Source: Domibacillus sp. PGB-M46 | Lineage (GTDB): Bacteria; Bacillota; Bacilli; Bacillales; Domibacillaceae | Length of the DNA: 64,000 bases | NCBI RefSeq assembly: GCF_022668875.1 | Contig: NZ_JAKGCR010000002.1 | Location: 339,843 to 403,842 of the forward strand | Direction: 5' to 3' | In this document: piece by piece, positions 26,300 to 37,161 of the stretch | How positions within the stretch are numbered: position 1 is the stretch's first letter | How the letters are laid out: each line of letters begins with the position of its first letter | Made by a program: the position numbers and the translations under genes | The notes under the pieces: model-generated | Told to the model about the DNA's origin: nothing | The model's database searches: none | The model's input: the letters and a program-made list of their open reading frames with translations, nothing else

Positions 26300-27682
26300 C
26301 TTTTTCGGCAGATTTACCATTTTCGCCGGGTCAATCCACTGCTCATATTGCTCCTCGGTTACATAACCGGATGCAAGAGCGGCTTCTTTTAAAGTGGTTC
26401 CCCTTTGATGAGCAGCTTTCGCAATACTTGCCGCTTTTTCATAACCGATATGCGGGTTTAAAGCCGTTACAAGCATCAGCGACTGCTCCATTAAAGATTG
26501 GATACGTTCCATATTTGCTTCAATACCGACTGCACACCGTTCATCAAATGAGACAATACCGTCAGCTAAAAGGCGAATCGACTGCAGCGTATTATACACA
26601 ATAACTGGCTTAAACACATTTAATTCAAAGTTTCCCTGGCTCGCTGCAAATCCAACCGCAGCATCATTGCCAAATACCTGAACAGCAGCCATCGTCAGCG
26701 CTTCACTCTGGGTCGGGTTTACCTTTCCAGGCATGATCGAGCTTCCCGGCTCATTCGCTGGAATCGTCAGCTCCCCAATACCGCTTCTCGGCCCGCTGGC
26801 AAGCCATCTTACATCATTGGCAATTTTCATTGCATCTGCTGCCAGTGCTTTTAATGCACCGTGAAAAAAAACAATTTCATCGTGGCTTGTCAGTGCATGA
26901 AATTTATTAGGAGATGAAATAAAAGGATAGCCCGTTTGTTTTTCCAGCTGTTCGGCTGTTTTTTCACCAAATGATGGATGGGCATTAATACCGGTACCAA
27001 CCGCTGTACCGCCAATTGCCAGGTGAAGCAGCTCCCGCTGGGCCAGTTTAATCATATCGATACTGCGGACGATCATGTGCCGCCAGCCGGATATTTCCTG
27101 GCCAAGGGATAAAGGTGTTGCATCCTGCAAATGGGTACGGCCGATTTTGATAATATCCATAAATGCTTTTTCTTTTTTCTTTAATGTTTTTTTAAATTGC
27201 TTTAAAGCCGGTTTTAAACGTTTTTCTGTTTCATCATACAAAGCAATATGCATGGCGGTCGGAAACGTGTCATTCGAACTCTGTGACATGTTTACATCAT
27301 CATTTGGGTGAATAAATCCTTCTTTCCCTGCGATTTCAGAGGCGCGCCGTGCTACAACCTCATTTACGTTCATATTCGACTGCGTGCCGCTTCCGGTCTG
27401 CCAGACGACCAGCGGGAAATGCTCGGGACCAATATCACCGTTCAGAATATCATCACAAGCTGCCGAAATCGCACTCATTTTTTCTTCGGACAGCTTTCCA
27501 AGACTTTCGTTGACGATGGCAGCCGCTTTTTTTAAGTGAGCAAAGGCGTAAATCATTTCTATTGGCATTTTTTCCGTGCCAATTGGAAAGTTTTCTAAGC
27601 TCCGCTGTGTTTGTGCACCCCAGTATTTATCCGCGGGTACCTGAATTTCCCCAATCGTATCCCGTTCGATTCGAGTGTTCAT
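26294..27682 (-). CDS. fumC: class II fumarate hydratase
   Basis: A 462-residue fumarase interconverting fumarate and malate. The signature [13 protein letters not shown] is near residue 315, with catalytic His in [26 protein letters not shown] and the N-terminal [20 protein letters not shown] typical of the aspartase/fumarase superfamily. Length matches FumC rather than aspartase (about 470). AAAGGAGGATACATA precedes the ATG. Monocistronic. Confidence 0.96.
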   Translation of the reverse strand: MNTRIERDTIGEIQVPADKYWGAQTQRSLENFPIGTEKMPIEMIYAFAHLKKAAAIVNESLGKLSEEKMSAISAACDDILNGDIGPEHFPLVVWQTGSGTQSNMNVNEVVARRASEIAGKEGFIHPNDDVNMSQSSNDTFPTAMHIALYDETEKRLKPALKQFKKTLKKKEKAFMDIIKIGRTHLQDATPLSLGQEISGWRHMIVRSIDMIKLAQRELLHLAIGGTAVGTGINAHPSFGEKTAEQLEKQTGYPFISSPNKFHALTSHDEIVFFHGALKALAADAMKIANDVRWLASGPRSGIGELTIPANEPGSSIMPGKVNPTQSEALTMAAVQVFGNDAAVGFAASQGNFELNVFKPVIVYNTLQSIRLLADGIVSFDERCAVGIEANMERIQSLMEQSLMLVTALNPHIGYEKAASIAKAAHQRGTTLKEAALASGYVTEEQYEQWIDPAKMVNLPKKK

Positions 27683-27825
27683 TATGTATCCTCCTTTAAG
27701 TAGTATCTCGTTACACTTTTCCCGCTTTTTCCTCCATCATTCCCAAAATCTTAAAAAAGAAGTTTATTTTCCTAAACCAATATTCGAACAAACGCTTCTT
27801 ATTCTTGAACATTTTACTTCTCTGC

Positions 27826-27851
27826 GTTTAAGCTGTCACTCCTTAGGGAAT
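27826..27851 (+). promoter_or_regulatory. sigma-B promoter of a micropeptide gene
   Basis: GTTTAA, 14 bases, GGGAAT: both boxes fit the general-stress sigma-B consensus GTTTAA-N12-15-GGGWAW exactly. It lies 36 bases upstream of a short open frame with a ribosome binding site. Confidence 0.65.
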
Positions 27852-27887
27852 CTTATGTATAACAAAATAAAGCGTGGGGTGAACGGA

Positions 27888-27956
27888 ATGTTAAGAACAA
27901 TTTTAATGATCATTGGGGCTATCGTTGTCATATCATGGATTGTATCTATGCTCTAA
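27888..27956 (+). CDS. 22-residue single-helix membrane peptide
   Basis: The frame encodes MLRTILMIIGAIVVISWIVS plus ML, essentially one membrane helix with a single positive charge near the N-terminus. GGGGTGAACGGA precedes the ATG, a sigma-B-type promoter lies upstream and a strong terminator follows 7 bases after the stop, so the unit looks complete. Family unknown; such peptides in Bacillus often modulate membrane proteins or stress, which is only analogy. Much too short for ordinary gene finders. Confidence 0.6.
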   Translation: MLRTILMIIGAIVVISWIVSML

Positions 27957-27962
27957 TAAACC

Positions 27963-27996
27963 AAAAAAGACCTTTCTGGCAGAAAGGTCTTTTTTT
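27963..27996. terminator. bidirectional terminator between the micropeptide and leuD
   Basis: AAAGACCTTTCTG/CAGAAAGGTCTTT stem with A and T runs on both sides; it ends the ilv-leu operon on the minus strand. Confidence 0.9.
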
Positions 27997-27998
27997 AT

Positions 27999-28598
27999 TT
28001 AGCTGTATTGTTTACCGTATACTCTTTCTTCAAACTGGCGAATGCGGTCTTCAGCTGTTAACGTAACCGAGATCTCATCCCAGCCATTCAACAACATTTT
28101 CTTCCAGTACGGATCGATGTCAAAGTGAGCTTTAAAGCCGCTGTCATCACTCACTGATTGCTCTTCAAGGTTAATATGAAGCTTAAAGCCCGGTGTAGAA
28201 GATTTTTGAAGCAGGGTTTCTACTTCCTCATCCGTCAGCTTTACGGCAAGAATTCCGTTTTTAACACTATTGTTGTAGAAGATGTCCGCGTAGCTCGGTG
28301 CAATAATAACGCGGAAGCCATAATCAAGCAAAGCCCACGGAGCATGCTCACGTGAAGAGCCGCATCCAAAGTTTTCACCGGCCACTAGAATTTCGGAATC
28401 CGCAAATTGCGGGTCATTTAAAATAAAATCCTCTCGTTTGTTGCCATCATCATCAAAACGCCAGTTGTAAAAAACAAATTGGCCAAAACCTTGACGTTCG
28501 ATGCGCTTTAAAAACTGTTTCGGAATAATTTGATCCGTATCGATATTTGCCCGGTTAATCGGGCACACTGTTCCTGTAAATTGATTGATCGGTTCCAT
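27999..28598 (-). CDS. leuD: 3-isopropylmalate dehydratase small subunit
   Basis: A 199-residue LeuD: INRANIDTDQIIPKQFLK near the N-terminus and VAGENFGCGSSREHAPWAL with the swivelling-domain glycine loop. With LeuC it isomerises 2-isopropylmalate to 3-isopropylmalate in leucine synthesis. It starts 15 bases after leuC and is the last gene of the operon. Confidence 0.96.
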   Translation of the reverse strand: MEPINQFTGTVCPINRANIDTDQIIPKQFLKRIERQGFGQFVFYNWRFDDDGNKREDFILNDPQFADSEILVAGENFGCGSSREHAPWALLDYGFRVIIAPSYADIFYNNSVKNGILAVKLTDEEVETLLQKSSTPGFKLHINLEEQSVSDDSGFKAHFDIDPYWKKMLLNGWDEISVTLTAEDRIRQFEERVYGKQYS

Positions 28599-28613
28599 AA
28601 CGGCTCCTCCTTC

Positions 28614-30026
28614 TTATTGGTTTACGCCTGCTAGTTCACGTACATCTGTAAAACGGCCCATAACCGCCGCAGCTGCCGCCATTGAAGGGCTGACAAGATG
28701 CGTGCGGGCGCCGCTGCCTTGACGGCCTTCAAAATTACGGTTAGATGTAGAAGCACAGCGTTTGCCCGGAGGCACAATATCATCATTCATAGCAAGGCAC
28801 ATTGAGCAGCCTGACTCACGCCACTCAAATCCGGCATTGATAAAAATTTGATCCAGTCCTTCTGCTTCCGCCTGCTGTTTAACCGTTTGAGAACCAGGAA
28901 CAACAATAGCTGTTACATGATCCTGTACCTTGCGGCCTTTTGCCACTTCTGCAGCAGCACGCAAATCGCTTAAACGAGAGTTTGTGCAGGAACCAATAAA
29001 TACATAATCAACCGGAATTTCAGTTAATTTCGTACCCGATTCAAGTCCCATATACTCAAGCGCATGTCGTACAGATTCTTTGTCCGCTTCTCGTTCAAAG
29101 TTATCCGGTGACGGAACAACACCTGAAATACCGCTGCCCATTGACGGATTCGTTCCCCATGTCATTTGCGGCTCAATTTCTGCAGTGTCGATTTCCAGCG
29201 TTTTGTCATATTCTGCACCTTCATCAGACGCAAGAGCAAGCCAAGTTTTCGCGGCTTTTTCAAACTCTTCACCCTGCGGTGCATAACGGCGGCCGCGTAA
29301 ATATTCAACGGTCGTCACATCCGGGCTGACAAGACCTGCACGTGCTCCGGCTTCGATGGACATGTTGCAGATTGTCATACGCTCTTCCATAGAAAGAGAG
29401 CGGATAGCTTCTCCTGTGAATTCCATTACATAGCCTGTACCGGCATTTACACCAAATTTCGCAATAATCGCTAATATAATGTCTTTCGCTTGAACACCAA
29501 AACCAAGCTTCCCATTTACTTTAATTTGCAATGTTTTTGGCTTTTTTTGCCAAATCGTCTGGGTAGCAAGTACGTGTTCTACTTCACTTGTTCCGATACC
29601 GAAAGCAAGCGCACCAAACGCACCATGCGTTGATGTGTGGCTGTCGCCGCAGACGATTGTTTTGCCCGGCTGTGTAAGACCAAGCTGTGGTCCGATAACG
29701 TGCACAATCCCCTGGTCTGGGTGATCAATATCGGCTAATTCAATGCCGAACTCACGGCAGTTTTGTTTTAATGTTTCCATCTGTGTTTTGGAAATTGGGT
29801 CATTGACAATGTGGCGATTGATTGTTGGAACGTTGTGATCCATTGTGGCGTATGTTAAATCGGGCCGTCTGACACGGCGTCCGTTCATACGTAATCCTTC
29901 AAATGCCTGTGGTGATGTCACTTCGTGGACAAGATGCAAATCGATGTAGAGCAGATCCGGCTTCCCTTCTTCTCTGCTTACAACGTGATTTTCCCAAATT
30001 TTTTCGATAACCGTTTTTTTCGTCAT
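28614..30026 (-). CDS. leuC: 3-isopropylmalate dehydratase large subunit
   Basis: A 470-residue aconitase-family enzyme. The [4Fe-4S] cluster cysteines are recognisable in [17 protein letters not shown] and [31 protein letters not shown] is also diagnostic. Forms the heterodimer with LeuD. A 10-bp hairpin lies in the 99-base gap after leuB (see separate entry). Confidence 0.96.
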   Translation of the reverse strand: MTKKTVIEKIWENHVVSREEGKPDLLYIDLHLVHEVTSPQAFEGLRMNGRRVRRPDLTYATMDHNVPTINRHIVNDPISKTQMETLKQNCREFGIELADIDHPDQGIVHVIGPQLGLTQPGKTIVCGDSHTSTHGAFGALAFGIGTSEVEHVLATQTIWQKKPKTLQIKVNGKLGFGVQAKDIILAIIAKFGVNAGTGYVMEFTGEAIRSLSMEERMTICNMSIEAGARAGLVSPDVTTVEYLRGRRYAPQGEEFEKAAKTWLALASDEGAEYDKTLEIDTAEIEPQMTWGTNPSMGSGISGVVPSPDNFEREADKESVRHALEYMGLESGTKLTEIPVDYVFIGSCTNSRLSDLRAAAEVAKGRKVQDHVTAIVVPGSQTVKQQAEAEGLDQIFINAGFEWRESGCSMCLAMNDDIVPPGKRCASTSNRNFEGRQGSGARTHLVSPSMAAAAAVMGRFTDVRELAGVNQ

Positions 30027-30074
30027 TGTACAGCCCCCCTCTTATGTGCATTTTGATAAAAAACGAGGACCCCG

Positions 30075-30103
30075 CCTTCTTCTGCAAATGTTACAGAAGA
30101 AGG
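30075..30103 (-). other. intercistronic hairpin between leuB and leuC
   Basis: A perfect 10-bp stem, CCTTCTTCTG/CAGAAGAAGG, with a 9-base loop, followed 14 bases later by TTTTTT. Not a canonical terminator because the U-run is displaced; more like a processing or stability element inside the operon transcript. Confidence 0.6.
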
Positions 30104-30125
30104 TTGAATCCACGTGGCGTTTCCT

Positions 30126-31235
30126 TTACATGTATACAACTTCACCGGCCGATGCTGTCGTTTCTTCAGCGATGCGGCTTGTAACAAGCTCAATCATTTT
30201 ATCTGTTCCTACCACTGTGCTGCCTTCCAATTGCAAGTCTGGTGTGCAGTATCCGTCATTTAAAACAGATTGTACAGCCCGCTCAATGGCTTCACCTTCA
30301 GTGCGCATATCCAGTGAATATTTCAGCATAAGAGCAGTGGACAGGATCATAGCCAGCGGATTGGCTTTGTTCTGGCCGGCAATATCTGGTGCTGAACCGT
30401 GAACCGGCTCATACAGCCCAAGGCCGCTTTCCGATAAACTTGCCGACGGCAGCATGCCAAGTGAACCTGTAATCATAGACGCTTCATCGCTTAAGATATC
30501 GCCGAATAAGTTTTCAGTTACGATCACGTCAAACTGGCCTGGGCTAGAAATCAGCTTCATAGCTGCCGCATCAACGTACATATGGTCAACTGTAACCTCT
30601 GGATAGTCTGCTGCTTTTTCGTTGACAATTTCACGCCACATCCGGCTCGACTCCAGCACGTTGGCTTTATCAACGGATGTAAGCCGCCCATCACGTGCTT
30701 TTGCGAATTCAAATGCTTTAATAACGATGCGCTCGATTTCCGCCCGTGTATATTGAAGAGTATCCACTACGACTTCATTGTTTTCACCGCGGCGTTCGCT
30801 CGGTTTCCCGAAGTACAGGCCGCCCGTCAATTCACGCACGATGAGCATATTGACCTTTCCGGCAATTTCAGGCTTTAGCGGAGAAGATTGCACAAGCGTT
30901 TGGAATGACGGAATCGGACGCAGGTTGGCAAATAAGCCAAGCTCCTTCCGAATAGCAAGCAGGCCGCGCTCCGGGCGTTGGGCCGACGGCAGGCTGTCCC
31001 ATTTGGGACCTCCTACCGCACCGAGCAAAATCGCGTCACTTTCTTTGGCAAGTGCCAGCGTTGATTCTGGCAGCGGCGTCCCGTGCGAATCAATTGCAGC
31101 ACCCCCAATATCAGCGTATTCTATCTCAAATTCGTGGCCAAAGCGTTTACCGACTGCTTCAAGAGCAGACGCGGCACCTGATGCGATTTCCCGGCCGATT
31201 CCATCGCCCGGCAAAATGGCAATTTTCTTCTTCAC
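30126..31235 (-). CDS. leuB: 3-isopropylmalate dehydrogenase
   Basis: A 369-residue LeuB, NAD-dependent. N-terminal KIAILPGDGIGREI, substrate-binding arginines in RPERGLLAIRKELGLFANLRP and IVRELTGGLYFGKP, and the dehydrogenase signature NLFGDILSDEASMITGSLGM. It follows ilvC by about 50 bases, occupying the place where leuA lies in B. subtilis. Confidence 0.96.
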   Translation of the reverse strand: MKKKIAILPGDGIGREIASGAASALEAVGKRFGHEFEIEYADIGGAAIDSHGTPLPESTLALAKESDAILLGAVGGPKWDSLPSAQRPERGLLAIRKELGLFANLRPIPSFQTLVQSSPLKPEIAGKVNMLIVRELTGGLYFGKPSERRGENNEVVVDTLQYTRAEIERIVIKAFEFAKARDGRLTSVDKANVLESSRMWREIVNEKAADYPEVTVDHMYVDAAAMKLISSPGQFDVIVTENLFGDILSDEASMITGSLGMLPSASLSESGLGLYEPVHGSAPDIAGQNKANPLAMILSTALMLKYSLDMRTEGEAIERAVQSVLNDGYCTPDLQLEGSTVVGTDKMIELVTSRIAEETTASAGEVVYM

Positions 31236-31286
31236 GTAAATCCCTCCGTTGCTTGAAATAACTTCTTTAAATTAGTTGAAAAGCGA

Positions 31287-32336
<1,050 letters not shown>

Positions 32337-32341
32337 TTATT

Positions 32342-32863
32342 TTAATTTAAAATAGAAACCTGTTTTGAGTCTGACACAAACCGCTGGGACCCGCGTTTAA
32401 TCGCTGTCTGTCCCGTACGTGCCACTTCTTTGATGCCGTAAGGGCGAAGAAGTTCAATCATCGCTTCGATTTTCTCGAAGTTTCCGACAACTTGAATGGT
32501 CACACTGTCTCGTGCAACATCAATAATGGTCGCCCGGAATGGCTCAATGATTACGTTGATTTCTGCCCGCGTTTGCGGAGTGGTCATCACTTTTATAAGA
32601 GCAAGTTCGCGTGTAACAATTGCCTGTTCAGTAATGTCACTGACTTTTAACACGTCAATTTGCTTATGCAGCTGTTTGACAACTTGCTCTACCATGCGGT
32701 CGTCTTCCACTTGGACAACGAACGTCATTTTTGAGACGCCTTCTGTTTCAGTCGCACCTACTGTAATGCTTTCAATATTAAATTGGCGGCGTGTAAATAG
32801 TCCGGCGATGCGGTTTAAAACACCGCTTTGGTTCAACACAGTTGCAGTTACAATTCTTCTCAT
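32342..32863 (-). CDS. ilvN: acetolactate synthase small (regulatory) subunit
   Basis: A 173-residue ACT-domain protein: [37 protein letters not shown] (the ACT valine-binding core), and the C-terminal [15 protein letters not shown]. It confers valine feedback control on IlvB. Also called IlvH in Bacillus. Its start overlaps the ilvB stop by four bases. Confidence 0.95.
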   Translation of the reverse strand: MRRIVTATVLNQSGVLNRIAGLFTRRQFNIESITVGATETEGVSKMTFVVQVEDDRMVEQVVKQLHKQIDVLKVSDITEQAIVTRELALIKVMTTPQTRAEINVIIEPFRATIIDVARDSVTIQVVGNFEKIEAMIELLRPYGIKEVARTGQTAIKRGSQRFVSDSKQVSILN

Positions 32864-34599
32864 TGCGGTTTCACCCCGATCATTTCATGAAGTCCTTTGC
32901 CTGGTGCGATCATCGGATAAACCATTTCTTTCGGTTTAATACGGCAATCGATCAATACAGGTTCGTTATCTGTCAGCGTTTCACGCATAACTTTTTCTGC
33001 TTCTTCCTCTGTTGTAACGACATAGCCGCGAATGCCATAAGCATCGGCCAGTTTAACAAAGTCCGGCTGAACCGGAATCAATGATTGGGAATACCGCTCT
33101 TCGTAGAATGTTTCCTGCCACTGGCGTACCATACCAAGCGCCTGGTTATTATAAATGACAATTTTAACCGGCAGCTTCAATTCTGCAACAAGTCCAAGCT
33201 CCTGCAAAGTCATTTGGAAGCCTGCGTCACCGGCTACCGCCACGACTGTTTTATCCGGCTTTGCAATTTGCGCGCCGATCGCAGATGGGAAACCAAAGCC
33301 CATTGTCCCAAGCCCGCCTGATGTTACCCATTGGTCTGGTTTTTTGAATCCGTAGTATTGCGCTGTCCACATCTGGTGCTGACCAACATCTGTTGTGACT
33401 ACTGCGTCTCCATTCGTTACATTATGAATAATGCGCATTAACGATTGAGGAGAGATGCCTTCCCCGCCTTCTGTATTCCAAAGCGGATTTTCTTCCTTGT
33501 CTTTTTGAAGCTTTTGGCGCCATTCTTCTGCCTGAGGCACTTCTAGATCAAGGCTGAGAATTTTTTTCAATGCTTCTCTTGCATCCGCTACGATTGGGAT
33601 ATGGGTCGGCACGTTTTTACCAATCTCTGCCGGGTCGATATCAATATGCGCGACCGTTGCATTCGGAGCAAAATGAGCCAAATTTCCAGTTAAGCGGTCA
33701 TCGAAGCGAGCGCCGATATTGATCAGCAGGTCTGCTTCATAAAGAGCTGTGTTGGCCGCGTATGTTCCATGCATTCCACCCATTCCAAGGAACAGTGGAT
33801 GATCAGCTGGAAATCCGCCAAGGCCAAGCAGTGTGTTTACAACCGGAATTTGCATTTTTTCGACAAATTCAAGCAATTCTCCAGATGCTTTTGCAAAAAG
33901 AACACCTGCACCTGCTAAAATAACCGGCTTTTTCGCTTTAGCGAGCGCGCCACGAAGCTTTTTCACCTGCAAGCTGTTCGGTTTAAAGTTCGGCTGGTAT
34001 CCCGGCAGATTCAATTCATCTACAAATTCCGCATTCCCGATTGTCGTTGCAATGTCCTTTGGAATATCGATTAAAACAGGACCCGGGCGGCCGGTTGTAG
34101 CAATATGGAAAGCTTCATGGACGATTCTTGGAAGATCTTCCATTGAGCGAACCTGATAGTTGTGTTTTGTAATTGGCATTGTAATCCCGATTACATCGGC
34201 TTCCTGGAATGCATCTGATCCGATGACACCAGTGGCTACCTGTCCTGTAAAGATCACAAGCGGCAGAGAATCCATCATGGCATCCGCAATACCCGTTACA
34301 AGGTTTGTTGCTCCAGGACCAGATGTGGCCAGCACAACACCTGGTTTGCCAGAAACACGGGCATATCCTTCTGCTGCATGGATAGCCGCCTGCTCATGCC
34401 GGGCAAGAATGTGACGGATTGGATTTTTATAAAGTGCATCATATAATGGAAGAACCGCACCGCCTGGATAACCAAACATCACTTCTACGTTTTCATTTTT
34501 CAATGTTTCGACAAATAGGTCGGCACCATTCATTGGCTCTGTTCTTTTAACTGGTTCATTTTCAAATTTCAATTCCGGTGCTTTTGCATTTTGACTCAT
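32860..34599 (-). CDS. ilvB: acetolactate synthase large (catalytic) subunit
   Basis: A 579-residue ThDP- and FAD-dependent enzyme: catalytic glutamate region [40 protein letters not shown], and ThDP motif [22 protein letters not shown]. First enzyme of branched-chain amino acid synthesis. ATG 34599 is chosen because TTGGAGGAGATCAAA precedes it. It is the first gene after a T-box leader, so expression responds to charging of a tRNA. Confidence 0.96.
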   Translation of the reverse strand: MSQNAKAPELKFENEPVKRTEPMNGADLFVETLKNENVEVMFGYPGGAVLPLYDALYKNPIRHILARHEQAAIHAAEGYARVSGKPGVVLATSGPGATNLVTGIADAMMDSLPLVIFTGQVATGVIGSDAFQEADVIGITMPITKHNYQVRSMEDLPRIVHEAFHIATTGRPGPVLIDIPKDIATTIGNAEFVDELNLPGYQPNFKPNSLQVKKLRGALAKAKKPVILAGAGVLFAKASGELLEFVEKMQIPVVNTLLGLGGFPADHPLFLGMGGMHGTYAANTALYEADLLINIGARFDDRLTGNLAHFAPNATVAHIDIDPAEIGKNVPTHIPIVADAREALKKILSLDLEVPQAEEWRQKLQKDKEENPLWNTEGGEGISPQSLMRIIHNVTNGDAVVTTDVGQHQMWTAQYYGFKKPDQWVTSGGLGTMGFGFPSAIGAQIAKPDKTVVAVAGDAGFQMTLQELGLVAELKLPVKIVIYNNQALGMVRQWQETFYEERYSQSLIPVQPDFVKLADAYGIRGYVVTTEEEAEKVMRETLTDNEPVLIDCRIKPKEMVYPMIAPGKGLHEMIGVKPQ

Positions 34600-34682
34600 T
34601 TTGATCTCCTCCAAATAATGGTTTATTGTCCGTATTGGCAAGAGGGTTCTTCTTTACAGAGGTACAAATACCCGTTTTAAAG

Positions 34683-34970
34683 CAAAAAGAAAAGTCCTTT
34701 CACGCCTGCGACTGCCGAAACAGCAACGCAGGGGTGAAAAGACTTCTCCTTTTCACGGTACCACCCTGATTCACGAATTTTCTTACAAAAATCCGCCTTA
34801 TGAACCGATAATCGGCTCGTTTTGGTAACGGGTAGCTCAGCACCCGGCTTTTCCTACTGGATGACGTTCAGAAAAGCACTCAGAGGGGATGTCGCGATTA
34901 GGATGCACTCCCGGCTCTCAGCTATAACCGGTTCTCTGTGAAATGCAGTTCCTAACACTTTTTCCTCGTC
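34683..34970 (-). promoter_or_regulatory. T-box leader of the ilvB operon
   Basis: About 290 bases between ilvD and ilvB. The T-box core AGGGTGGTACCGTG lies at 34757-34769; it contains the TGGT that pairs with an uncharged acceptor end carrying discriminator A. A long terminator stem (AAGTCTTTTCACCCCTGCG with its partner) and U-run follow at 34686-34746, mutually exclusive with the antiterminator. Stem I begins near 34970 with an AG-rich distal part (CTGAGAGCCGGG). The best candidate specifier is ATC (isoleucine) at 34890-34888 in the internal loop, although I cannot fold it exactly. Confidence 0.93.
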
Positions 34971-34994
34971 AACGATTTATATGCAATACATATG

Positions 34995-36662
34995 TTAAAT
35001 TTTCATAATTCCGCCGGTATTGGCAGAAGTAACAAGCTTAGAATAACGAGCAAGCCAGCCTTTTTTAATTTTCGGCTCCGGCTGTACAAAATCCGCACGG
35101 CGTGCTGCCAGCTCTTCTTCTGACAAGTCAACGTTCAGCGTACGATTTGTCAGGTCAATTTTGATTTTGTCGCCATTATGGATAAAAGCAATTGGTCCGC
35201 CTTCAGCTGCTTCTGGTGAGACGTGTCCGATTGAAATACCACGTGATGCACCAGAGAAACGGCCGTCTGTCATAAGCGCGACTTTTGTCGAAAGTCCGCG
35301 GCCAGCGATCGCTGATGTTGGAGTCAGCATCTCCGGCATACCCGGTCCGCCTTTAGGCCCTTCATACCGGATTACGACGACGTGGCCTTCTCTAACGGTT
35401 CCATTATTGATGTTCTCAATAGCTTCTTCCTGCGAGTCAAATACGATCGCTTCTCCATCAAATGTTTTAATAGATGGATCAACGGCTCCTACTTTAATAA
35501 CTCCGCCAAGCGGGGCAATATTTCCGTATAGAATGGAAAGGCCGCCAACTGGGCTGTATGGATCTTCTTTCGTCCGAATTACGTTTGTATTCGTAATATG
35601 GGCATCTTTAACATTTTCATAAACGGTTTTGCCCGTAATCGTCAAGCGATCACCGTCAATGCCATTTTCAAGCTCGCACAGTTCACGGATAATCGCGCTG
35701 ATGCCGCCTGCTTTATTAACATCATCCATTGTGTAATCTGACGCTGGACTTATTTTTGCCAAATATGGAATTCTATTGGCTACTTCATTTATACGATTTA
35801 AATCATACTCAATTTCTGCTTCATTTGCAATGGCTAATGTGTGAAGAACTGTATTTGTTGAACCGCCCATCGCCATATCAAGAGCAAAAGCATCATCAAT
35901 CGCCCGTTCTGTTACGATGTCACGCGGTTTTAAATCATTTTCAATTGCGTTCATCAAGTATCCGACTGCTTCTTTAATTAAACGGTGGCGTTCAGGACTA
36001 GTTGCCACAATCGTTGCGTTTCCGGGCGGTGTAAGCCCGAGCATTTCCATCAACGAGTTCATGGAATTAGCGGTAAACATCCCTGAACAAGACCCGCAAG
36101 TCGGACAAGCATTCGACTCGATATCGAGCAGCTCTTCCGCTGACATTTTGCCGGAAAGGTGAGCTCCGACTCCTTCAAATACAGACGTCAGCGTTAATGG
36201 TTTCCCTGTGGAAGAAACGCCGCCTTCCATCGGTCCTCCTGACACAAACACAGCTGGTACGTTTGTCCGCACAGCGGCCATAAGCATACCTGGTGTAATT
36301 TTGTCACAGTTTGGAATGTAAAATACTCCGTCAAACCAATGTGCATTAATGACTGTTTCAGCTGAATCGGCAATCAGTTCGCGGCTTGGAAGAGAATAAC
36401 GCATGCCAATATGGCCCATTGCGATGCCGTCATCTACGCCGATTGTATTAAACTCGAAAGGAACGCCGCCAGCTTCACGAATCTCCTTTTTTACGACTTC
36501 AGCAAATTTGTTTAAGTGAACGTGTCCTGGAATAATATCTATATAGGAATTACATACGCCGATAAATGGCTTATGCAAATCCGCCGTTTTTACACCAGCA
36601 GCATACAACAAGCTACGGTGCGGGGCACGTTCAACCCCTTTTTTAATCATATCACTGCGCAT
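34995..36662 (-). CDS. ilvD: dihydroxy-acid dehydratase
   Basis: A 555-residue IlvD: iron-sulfur cysteines in [30 protein letters not shown] and [19 protein letters not shown], plus [23 protein letters not shown]. It makes 2-keto acids for valine, leucine and isoleucine. It precedes the T-box leader of ilvB and has its own promoter with CodY-like boxes, so it forms a separate but adjoining unit, with possible read-through into the T-box. Confidence 0.96.
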   Translation of the reverse strand: MRSDMIKKGVERAPHRSLLYAAGVKTADLHKPFIGVCNSYIDIIPGHVHLNKFAEVVKKEIREAGGVPFEFNTIGVDDGIAMGHIGMRYSLPSRELIADSAETVINAHWFDGVFYIPNCDKITPGMLMAAVRTNVPAVFVSGGPMEGGVSSTGKPLTLTSVFEGVGAHLSGKMSAEELLDIESNACPTCGSCSGMFTANSMNSLMEMLGLTPPGNATIVATSPERHRLIKEAVGYLMNAIENDLKPRDIVTERAIDDAFALDMAMGGSTNTVLHTLAIANEAEIEYDLNRINEVANRIPYLAKISPASDYTMDDVNKAGGISAIIRELCELENGIDGDRLTITGKTVYENVKDAHITNTNVIRTKEDPYSPVGGLSILYGNIAPLGGVIKVGAVDPSIKTFDGEAIVFDSQEEAIENINNGTVREGHVVVIRYEGPKGGPGMPEMLTPTSAIAGRGLSTKVALMTDGRFSGASRGISIGHVSPEAAEGGPIAFIHNGDKIKIDLTNRTLNVDLSEEELAARRADFVQPEPKIKKGWLARYSKLVTSANTGGIMKI

Positions 36663-36723
36663 TGTATCTCCCCCATGATGACTTGCCTTTCAAATTGCCC
36701 AATAAATCTGTAAAAATCATTTA

Positions 36724-36816
36724 TTTAATCTGAAAATTAAGTTTATATTGTGGTCACAATAATACCGCTCTTTTCGACTTTGGTCAACACCTTTTCTGTC
36801 AAATTTTCTGACAAGA
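36724..36816 (-). promoter_or_regulatory. ilvD promoter with two CodY-like boxes
   Basis: On the minus strand TTGACC (36787-36782), 17 bases, TATTAT (36764-36759) is a strong sigma-A promoter. AATTTTCTGACAAGA (36802-36816, plus strand; 12/15 to AATTTTCWGAAAATT) lies just upstream of the -35, and AATTTTCAGATTAAA (minus strand, 36738-36724; 11/15) overlaps the start of the transcript. Repression by CodY under isoleucine/GTP sufficiency is the likely control. A poorer cre-like sequence (TTGTGAACGCTTTCC) is near 36841-36855. Confidence 0.7.
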
Positions 36817-36855
36817 CTAAATTATTTTTAAAGTTTCTTTTTTGTGAACGCTTTC

Positions 36856-37098
36856 CGCTATGTATATGTAAAAATCCGGGCGAATAATCATTCAGATCAG
36901 AACGGGAGAAAATAAAATGATTTGTTAAAGTACCTTTTTGCCTTTGCATGCTAGAAGCGCGAAATGTTTTGGGCGCACGTGCTCGCTTTTGCACGAGGCA
37001 GGTATTGGATTCGCATCCGTCGTTATGCGGCTAAATCGGCTTGAACTGGCTTGCTGGTCCCATAGGCGGCTGCCCCTTTTCAATAATAGAAACGCTCA
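36856..37098. other. unexplained intergenic segment upstream of ilvD
   Basis: About 240 bases between the ilvD promoter and the PBP terminator with no convincing gene. It contains GC-rich words unlike other gaps here. On the minus strand AAAAGGGG precedes an ATG that opens only a 10-codon frame (MGPASQFKPI). I see no promoter for it and no known RNA family. Confidence 0.3.
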
Positions 37099-37133
37099 TA
37101 AAAAAAGACTGACGACAAAGTCGTCAGTCTTAG
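37097..37133 (-). terminator. terminator of the class A PBP gene
   Basis: AAGACTGACGAC/GTCGTCAGTCTT stem with a TTT loop and a run of seven T on the minus strand. Confidence 0.92.
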
Positions 37134-37161
37134 GCGGGATGAATAAACATCCGGCTTTCGT

